This document shows positions 53,393 through 58,520 of a stretch of DNA of 58,520 bases, piece by piece. The stretch covers positions 1-58,520 of the forward strand of contig JAJTBE010000007.1 in assembly GCA_021287065.1 (NCBI GenBank), in the 5' to 3' direction. A program made the position numbers and the translations under genes. Position 1 is the stretch's first letter. Every line of letters begins with the position of its first letter. Below the pieces are notes generated by a model that made no database searches, was not told the DNA's origin, and saw only the letters and a list, made by a program, of their open reading frames with translations. This DNA comes from Bacillota bacterium (lineage in GTDB: Bacteria > Vulcanimicrobiota > JAJTBE01).

Positions 53393-54655
53393 ATGTTCGG
53401 TTTCAGCGACAGCCGTTCGCTGCGTTGCTCTTTTTGCGGCAAATCGCAGGATCAGGTAAAGAAACTGATTGCAGGATCAGGCGTTTACATCTGCGACGAA
53501 TGCATCGAGCTTTGCAACGAAATCATTGAAGAAGAAATATCAAAAGTTAAGGAAGAACCGGTTAAGTTCAGGAATCTTCTGAAACCCCGTGAGATTAAAA
53601 ATATTCTTGACCAGTATGTCATAGGACAGGAACAAGCCAAGAAGAGTCTTGCCGTTGCGGTTTACAATCACTACAAACGGATTTTCCATAAGGACAAAGA
53701 CGGAGAAGAAGAGGTTGATCTTCAGAAGAGCAACATTCTGCTTATTGGTCCCACCGGATGCGGTAAAACATATCTGGCGCAGACCCTGTCGAAAATCCTG
53801 AAAGTGCCTCTTGCGCTGGCAGATGCCACTTCACTTACCGAAGCAGGCTATGTGGGCGAAGATGTGGAGAACATCCTGTTAAAGCTTATCCAGGCTGCCA
53901 ACTATGATGTGAAAAAAGCTGAAAAAGGCATTATCTACATAGATGAAATCGACAAGATAGCCCGTAAATCCGACAACCCGTCCATCACCAGGGATGTTTC
54001 CGGCGAAGGCGTACAGCAGGCGCTGCTTAAGATTATCGAAGGCACAATCGCCAATGTACCCCCGTCAGGCGGAAGAAAACATCCCCAGCAGGACTTCATA
54101 ACCCTTGACACTACCAACATCCTCTTCATCTGCGGTGGCGCATTTGAAGGGCTTAATGAGATAATCGAACAGAGAGTCAAAGACCAGTCTATGGGCTTCA
54201 GAGCCAATATTACCAGCAAAAAGGAAGAAAATGTGGGAGACACCCTCAAACAGATTCGTCCTGAAGATCTGCTTAAATTCGGTCTTATCCCCGAGTTTAT
54301 CGGCAGAGTGCCGGTAGTGGTCACTCTCGAGGATCTCAATGAAGAGACCCTCCGCCGTATTCTTACAGAACCGAGAAACGCACTGGTCAGACAGTATCAG
54401 AAGATTCTCGCTATGGACGGCGTTGAACTGATTGTTACTCCCGACGCTATCGAAGCCATAGCCAAGGAAGCCAGAAAACGGAAAACAGGCGCAAGAGCGC
54501 TCAGAAGCATTATTGAGGAAGTTATGCTTGACATTATGTTCGACATTCCCTCCCTCGAAAATGTTAAAAAGTGCGTAATCACACCTGAAGTTATTCTGGA
54601 CGGAAAACAGCCCACGCTGATTTTCGAATCGGATATGGAAAAGGAAGCTTCCTGA
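53393..54655 (+). CDS. clpX: ClpX ATPase
   Basis: Unfoldase for ClpP. N-terminal zinc domain with CSFCG (13-17) and CDECIELC; Walker A GPTGCGKT, Walker [11 protein letters not shown], sensor and IGF-type loop (LIPEFIGR). 420 residues. GGAGG before the ATG. Confidence 0.98.
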   Translation: MFGFSDSRSLRCSFCGKSQDQVKKLIAGSGVYICDECIELCNEIIEEEISKVKEEPVKFRNLLKPREIKNILDQYVIGQEQAKKSLAVAVYNHYKRIFHKDKDGEEEVDLQKSNILLIGPTGCGKTYLAQTLSKILKVPLALADATSLTEAGYVGEDVENILLKLIQAANYDVKKAEKGIIYIDEIDKIARKSDNPSITRDVSGEGVQQALLKIIEGTIANVPPSGGRKHPQQDFITLDTTNILFICGGAFEGLNEIIEQRVKDQSMGFRANITSKKEENVGDTLKQIRPEDLLKFGLIPEFIGRVPVVVTLEDLNEETLRRILTEPRNALVRQYQKILAMDGVELIVTPDAIEAIAKEARKRKTGARALRSIIEEVMLDIMFDIPSLENVKKCVITPEVILDGKQPTLIFESDMEKEAS

Positions 54656-54697
54656 TTAGAAGCTCTATTTTAAAAAAAGATAACGGTTGAAGCCGCC

Positions 54698-55963
54698 ATG
54701 AACATGTGGCTTATGATCTTTATGGGAGTGGTATGCCTTGGGCTTGCTATCTTTGCTTTTGTCGGCGGATACAGGCTTGGTTTGTATCGCCGCCGTGAAA
54801 GACTCGATCCGGACGAGTTCCGTATTCTCGGAGAAGAATATGAAATCCGTATGAGGATTCTTCTCGATGAGAACAAGGAACTCTGCCGACGGTGGAATGT
54901 TATGGGCAAAGTGATAGCATCCCTTGGCACCATGAGGGAAAAACAGAAGTTTTTCCTTGTGGCTGCAAGACTACTCAAAGAAAACCTTTCCGCAGACTAC
55001 ACAGCGGTTCTTTCCAATGTTGGGGAAAAATACGAATTGGCTGCAGCAGACGGCTTTTATGAAGGAACCGAACACATACTGCACTACGACATCAACGATC
55101 CTCTGATTAGCTATATCGAAAGCAATAACGAACCCATAGCTCTCACTCCGAGGGACAGACAGTTTAAAACCTTCGAACTGATAACTGCAAAAATCGGAGA
55201 AGTCCTTATTATGCCCATGAAAATGGGTGGACAGATGCATGGGATTCTGATCGCAGCAAGAAATTCAAACAGAATGAAATTTACCGGCGGTGATAAGGTA
55301 GTTATTTCATACCTCGGAAACGCCATCGGTTATCTGACGAAAAATATAGAACTCATCGAAGAACTGGAAGGCAGGACCCTGAAGATAATTACAGGCCTCG
55401 CCAAAGCCCTTGAGCAGAAAGACGAATGCAGCAGAGGCCATTCCGACAATGTAGCCACTTATGCGGTAATGTTTGCAAAACATATCGGAGCATCACAGGA
55501 AGAGATTAACACCCTTAAAACCGCAGCTTTACTTCACGATATCGGATCAATCGGTATTCCGGACAGGATTTTGAACAAACCCGGCAAATTAACGGATGAA
55601 GAGTTCGAATATGTCAAATCACACCCCATGTTCGGTGCTGAACTGCTTAAAACCCTTGGATTCCTCAAAGAAGAACTGATTATTATAATGCACCACCACG
55701 AAAAATTTGACGGAACAGGGTATCCGTTCAAACTGAGAGGAAACCAGATACCCCTTGGGGCGCAGATTATTTCGATAGCAGATGTGTTTGATGCTCTGAC
55801 AAGCGACAGACCCTTCAGAAAAGCATTCGGTATGGATGAAGCTCTGGAGTTGATGACACTAATGAGCGGCAAAAATTTTGAACCCGGATTGCTGAACAGA
55901 TTTATAGAATTTATCCGGCATCAGTTACACTCAAGGAGAATGGCGTCTTATGATAGGACCTGA
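54698..55963 (+). CDS. Membrane-anchored GAF / HD-GYP protein, altered HD motif
   Basis: One N-terminal membrane helix (5-27), coil, GAF domain (about 75-210), HD-GYP domain (about 225-410). HD-GYP proteins hydrolyse c-di-GMP. The usual HDxGK is HDIGSIGIP, with Ser in place of the conserved Lys; the HHHEKFDGTGYP motif is intact, so activity may be changed. Weak ribosome site. Ends by overlapping the next HD-GYP gene by 14 bases. Confidence 0.9.
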   Translation: MNMWLMIFMGVVCLGLAIFAFVGGYRLGLYRRRERLDPDEFRILGEEYEIRMRILLDENKELCRRWNVMGKVIASLGTMREKQKFFLVAARLLKENLSADYTAVLSNVGEKYELAAADGFYEGTEHILHYDINDPLISYIESNNEPIALTPRDRQFKTFELITAKIGEVLIMPMKMGGQMHGILIAARNSNRMKFTGGDKVVISYLGNAIGYLTKNIELIEELEGRTLKIITGLAKALEQKDECSRGHSDNVATYAVMFAKHIGASQEEINTLKTAALLHDIGSIGIPDRILNKPGKLTDEEFEYVKSHPMFGAELLKTLGFLKEELIIIMHHHEKFDGTGYPFKLRGNQIPLGAQIISIADVFDALTSDRPFRKAFGMDEALELMTLMSGKNFEPGLLNRFIEFIRHQLHSRRMASYDRT

Positions 55964-57719
55964 ATGGAATCAGGAAAAAATGATTATATTTGCCCGCTGG
56001 ATACTCATAGTTGCAGTATTTGCAGGCCTTTTCTTCTTTCTGGAAGGACAGGGTTTTCCGAACTCGGCAAATCTCGTAAAACTGGGAGCAGGGGCAATCC
56101 TCGGCGCAGCTTTTCTATCCGCAATGTTCGGAAGAATCAAGCTGAGCCAGTACCACTATTTCTGCTGGGTGTTTGATGTTACCCTCATTACCCTTCTGAT
56201 ACTCAACACAGGCGGCGCAGTATATGCAGCTCCAAAAGGAGCAATGGGAGTCTCCGTAAATATGTTCCTTTTCCTCTATCCCCTGCTGGTTCTCAGCAAC
56301 TCATCAGGAAAACCCTGGTATTCAGGGATGGGAAGCGCTCTCATCGTCAACGGAGTAATCGCCTGGCTGTTTTCACGAACAGCAACCCCCCAGTGGAGTA
56401 TGTTCGCCATTCTTGCAGTATTCAACTTCGCCCTCGGCGCATTCTTCATGTTTGCCGAACAGTGGATTGTAGTCGGTGACGTTGACGAAGCCAAGAAAAA
56501 GGAAAAAGAACTGGAAAAAGCCTACGAACACCTCCGCAAGGAAGTGGCACAGAGAGAAAAGCGGGAACAGGAGCTTTTCGACAAAACACGGAAACTGACT
56601 ACGGTTATTCAGGTTTCCCGTATGCTGGGTTCATCCCTTCATCTGGGAGATCTTTTCGAAATTATGATTGAAAAAGCAAGGGAAGAAATGAACTCATCCC
56701 TGGCTTTCGTAATGCTTCTTGATAATCACGGCTCCCTTGAAGTCGTCCACTCCATCGGAATGTCGGAGATTACCAAAGACCTCTTCAGAGGCAAGGTAAT
56801 GCCCGGCGGAGGCTTAATGAGCGATGTTATCCTCCAGTCAAAATCATACAGGCTCAATTCGAGGGACCATAAGGAAGTTCTCGGCCAATTTGCAGGAAGC
56901 ATAGAAAAAATAAGAACCATCATCCTCGTCCCCCTGAAAGCTCCCAAGGACGACACCCCTCTTGGAGTTCTCGGCGTTGCCAATATGCTTGTTGGAGAAG
57001 AATACGGAGCGGATCACGAAGATTTTCTGGGTATCTTTGCCATTGAAGCTGCTATGTTTATCAAACAGCTCAAACTCAGGGAAGATCTGGAACGCAGCTA
57101 CTTCGAGCTTATCATCACACTGGCTCAGGCTATCGAAGCAAAAGACCCCTACACAAGAGGACATGTAAACAGAGTGGCGGACTTTGCAATCAGACTGGCA
57201 AAAGCTCTCAAACTGCCTGCATCGGAAGTGGCAAGAGTGGAAAAAGCAGCTATTCTCCACGATGTGGGTAAAATCGCAACACCGGAACACATCCTCAACA
57301 AACCGGGCAGGCTCACCGATGAGGAATTCTGCATTATGAAAGACCATGTGGTGGAAAGCAAAAAGATGCTTCAGGAAATCACAACCGGTCTTGATGAACA
57401 GATTAAAAATTATGTGGGATACCACCACGAAAGATGGGACGGCAAAGGTTATCCCCAGGGCCTCAAAGGCGAGGAAATCCCCCTTGGCGCCCAGATTATC
57501 GCTGTTGCGGATACCTTTGACGCAATGACTTCCGACAGGCCCTACCGCAAAGGTTTTGCCAACGAGGAAGCCCTGAAAATGCTTGTGGATTCAGCAGGAA
57601 CCCAGTTTAACCCAAGAGTTCTTTACGCATTTTTTGAACTGATGGATTTCGACCAGAAAACGGGAAAAATCAAACCCAGACTGGCAGACACAGTGGAAAT
57701 GCCCGTTCAGAAGAACTAA
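55950..57719 (+). CDS. Multi-pass membrane GAF / HD-GYP phosphodiesterase
   Basis: Five or six N-terminal membrane helices (10-170), coiled coil (175-215), GAF (about 220-375), HD-GYP (about 385-560) with HDVGK, HHERWDGKGYP and the rest intact, so probably an active c-di-GMP phosphodiesterase. AAGGAG about 11 bases before the ATG, inside the previous gene. Partner of the upstream variant, perhaps as a hetero-complex. Confidence 0.92.
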   Translation: MIGPEWNQEKMIIFARWILIVAVFAGLFFFLEGQGFPNSANLVKLGAGAILGAAFLSAMFGRIKLSQYHYFCWVFDVTLITLLILNTGGAVYAAPKGAMGVSVNMFLFLYPLLVLSNSSGKPWYSGMGSALIVNGVIAWLFSRTATPQWSMFAILAVFNFALGAFFMFAEQWIVVGDVDEAKKKEKELEKAYEHLRKEVAQREKREQELFDKTRKLTTVIQVSRMLGSSLHLGDLFEIMIEKAREEMNSSLAFVMLLDNHGSLEVVHSIGMSEITKDLFRGKVMPGGGLMSDVILQSKSYRLNSRDHKEVLGQFAGSIEKIRTIILVPLKAPKDDTPLGVLGVANMLVGEEYGADHEDFLGIFAIEAAMFIKQLKLREDLERSYFELIITLAQAIEAKDPYTRGHVNRVADFAIRLAKALKLPASEVARVEKAAILHDVGKIATPEHILNKPGRLTDEEFCIMKDHVVESKKMLQEITTGLDEQIKNYVGYHHERWDGKGYPQGLKGEEIPLGAQIIAVADTFDAMTSDRPYRKGFANEEALKMLVDSAGTQFNPRVLYAFFELMDFDQKTGKIKPRLADTVEMPVQKN

Positions 57720-57768
57720 ACAGAGCAGGGTAATGGTTTGCAGAGATTGTGCAAAACTATATTTTTCA

Positions 57769-57809
57769 CAACTCCAAACCCATTTTGATATCGTATTTGG
57801 GAGTTTTTC
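57769..57809 (+). terminator. Weak terminator after the HD-GYP genes
   Basis: AACTCCAAA (57770-57778) pairs with TTTGGGAGTT (57796-57805) with one bulge, followed by a T-run. Confidence 0.4.
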
Positions 57810-57823
57810 GCTAAACCAGACGC

Positions 57824-58172
57824 CTCTGGAACCAACACCGGGTTTTAAACAATGCCGCATGAATTAGCAAAATTTACTCTAATCCCGGACCCAATACTTT
57901 TGTTTTTCAAGGAGGGAGGTTCGGAGGGCAACCTCGCTTTTTTAAAAAAGCGTGGTTCCCTCTGACGGTCCCCAAACTCCCGTCGGTCCAAAATCCCCCC
58001 GGTCGGTCCCCCATTCAAAAAGTTTTGGGAAGGAGGTCCGGAGGAAACTTTTTCCAAAAAAGTTTTCTCTGGGAGCTGAGCAAATGGTTGCAAGTCTTGT
58101 GAGCGATCAGATAAATTCGTGCCTTAATTCATGGGCATTGCTCTGGAACCAGCACCGGGTTTTAACCCGGTG
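57824..58172. repeat. Family A copy flanked by a direct repeat
   Basis: A near-complete family A element (57851-58140; hairpin I 57924-57962, hairpin II 58038-58072) is bracketed by direct repeats of about 25 bases, CTCTGGAACC followed by CACCGGGTTTTAA, at 57824-57849 and 58141-58165. The right copy continues into a perfect palindrome, CACCGGGTT/AACCCGGTG (58153-58172). This looks like an element lodged inside another repeat. Confidence 0.7.
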
Positions 58173-58324
58173 GCAAGCAGAACCGCATAACCACGGGCTT
58201 TAAACCATTTTAATGGTTTCTCTTGTATAGAATTCCCCCTGAATCTGACTCTTTGATTTTTGCCGGATTTGATTTTTTAATCTGAAAAATGCCCTTCGAA
58301 AAAGGCTTTTACAAAATCTCTACA

Positions 58325-58520
58325 ACCCCAACGCGGACCCGCAGGTCCGCCCGCGACGCAAACTCAAGCCGAAAATCTTTCGCAAGTGCGGCAACTAAAC
58401 GCCAACGACTGCCGGATCGCAGGCGTCCCCGCCTGTCCCCGGGTCCCCAAACCAACCGCCTACCGCCAGCAATCCTCATAACCACAAGCTTGGCAAAGGA
58501 TCGTAGGAGCGGTTTTCAAC
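58325..58520. repeat. Family B repeat, running off the window
   Basis: Inverted copy of the 4.4-4.75 kb modules: GCGGACC/GGTCCGC hairpin (58333-58350), the CGCAGGCGTCCCCGCCTG palindrome (near 58415), and the complement of the AAGCTTGTGGTTAT module at about 58476-58490. Bases 58175-58324 have nothing I recognise. Confidence 0.7.

Overview
The window is chromosomal DNA of a bacterium with a double-membrane envelope. An RND pump with its adaptor and a TolC-type outer-membrane partner shows the outer membrane. Core genes are bacterial: proS, sua5, rpmF, fabH/D/G, acpP, smpB, clpP, clpX and tig. Base composition looks mid-range. Several genes use TTG or GTG starts with clear Shine-Dalgarno sites. 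The mix of eukaryote-like Ser/Thr kinase with TPRs, FHA, HEAT and YVTN proteins, HD-GYP proteins and unknown small proteins, together with dispersed palindromic repeats, suggests an environmental, poorly cultured lineage (something like Riflebacteria or Wallbacteria). That placement is a guess and not shown by the sequence. I saw no rRNA, tRNA, CRISPR array, transposase or prophage.

Layout. 0.5-4.3 kb (minus): proS, sua5 and a protein-tyrosine-phosphatase/RpiB fusion. 5.0-12.2 kb (minus): tetR, tolC, adaptor and RND pump, with a palindromic operator before tetR. 12.3-15.8 kb: a degenerate nucleotidyltransferase and unknown proteins. 16.8-20.7 kb (minus): a lipid-synthesis operon (yceD-like, rpmF, fabH, fabD, fabG, acpP; no plsX) behind a near-consensus promoter. 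20.9-23.8 kb (plus): pheA, tyrA-like and aminotransferase genes, overlapping by 4 bp each, which together cover the end of Phe/Tyr synthesis. 23.8-29.2 kb (minus): a YhaM-like nuclease, an orphan MacB-type permease, surE, a small membrane protein, adenine deaminase and a helical unknown. 29.4-31.6 kb (plus): a radical SAM enzyme with a Tat/lipoprotein-like N-terminus and a PEGA-domain protein. 31.6-35.8 kb (minus): a PRC/MgtE_N/CBS protein, an unknown, smpB and rtcB.

35.9-48.1 kb (plus) is the most unusual part. It runs: HEAT protein, YVTN lipoprotein, small acidic helical protein, two paralogous Gln-rich 78-residue proteins each with its own promoter and terminator, a metal-site-less 5'-nucleotidase-like protein, an FHA protein, a soluble Ser/Thr kinase with about 11 TPRs, a K+ channel with RCK domains, a multi-PAS histidine kinase and two response regulators. 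It reads as a signalling neighbourhood built around an abundant small helical protein pair. 48.1-57.7 kb (plus): an aconitase-family LeuC-like protein, mazG, tig-clpP-clpX, and two HD-GYP proteins.

The long intergenic stretches (1-490, 4.3-5.0, 15.8-16.8, 49.4-50.1 and 57.7-58.5 kb) are filled by at least two families of dispersed repeats. Family A is a roughly 300-bp element carrying two similar long hairpins, one with a compensatory base change between copies. Family B is a mosaic of GC-rich palindromes.
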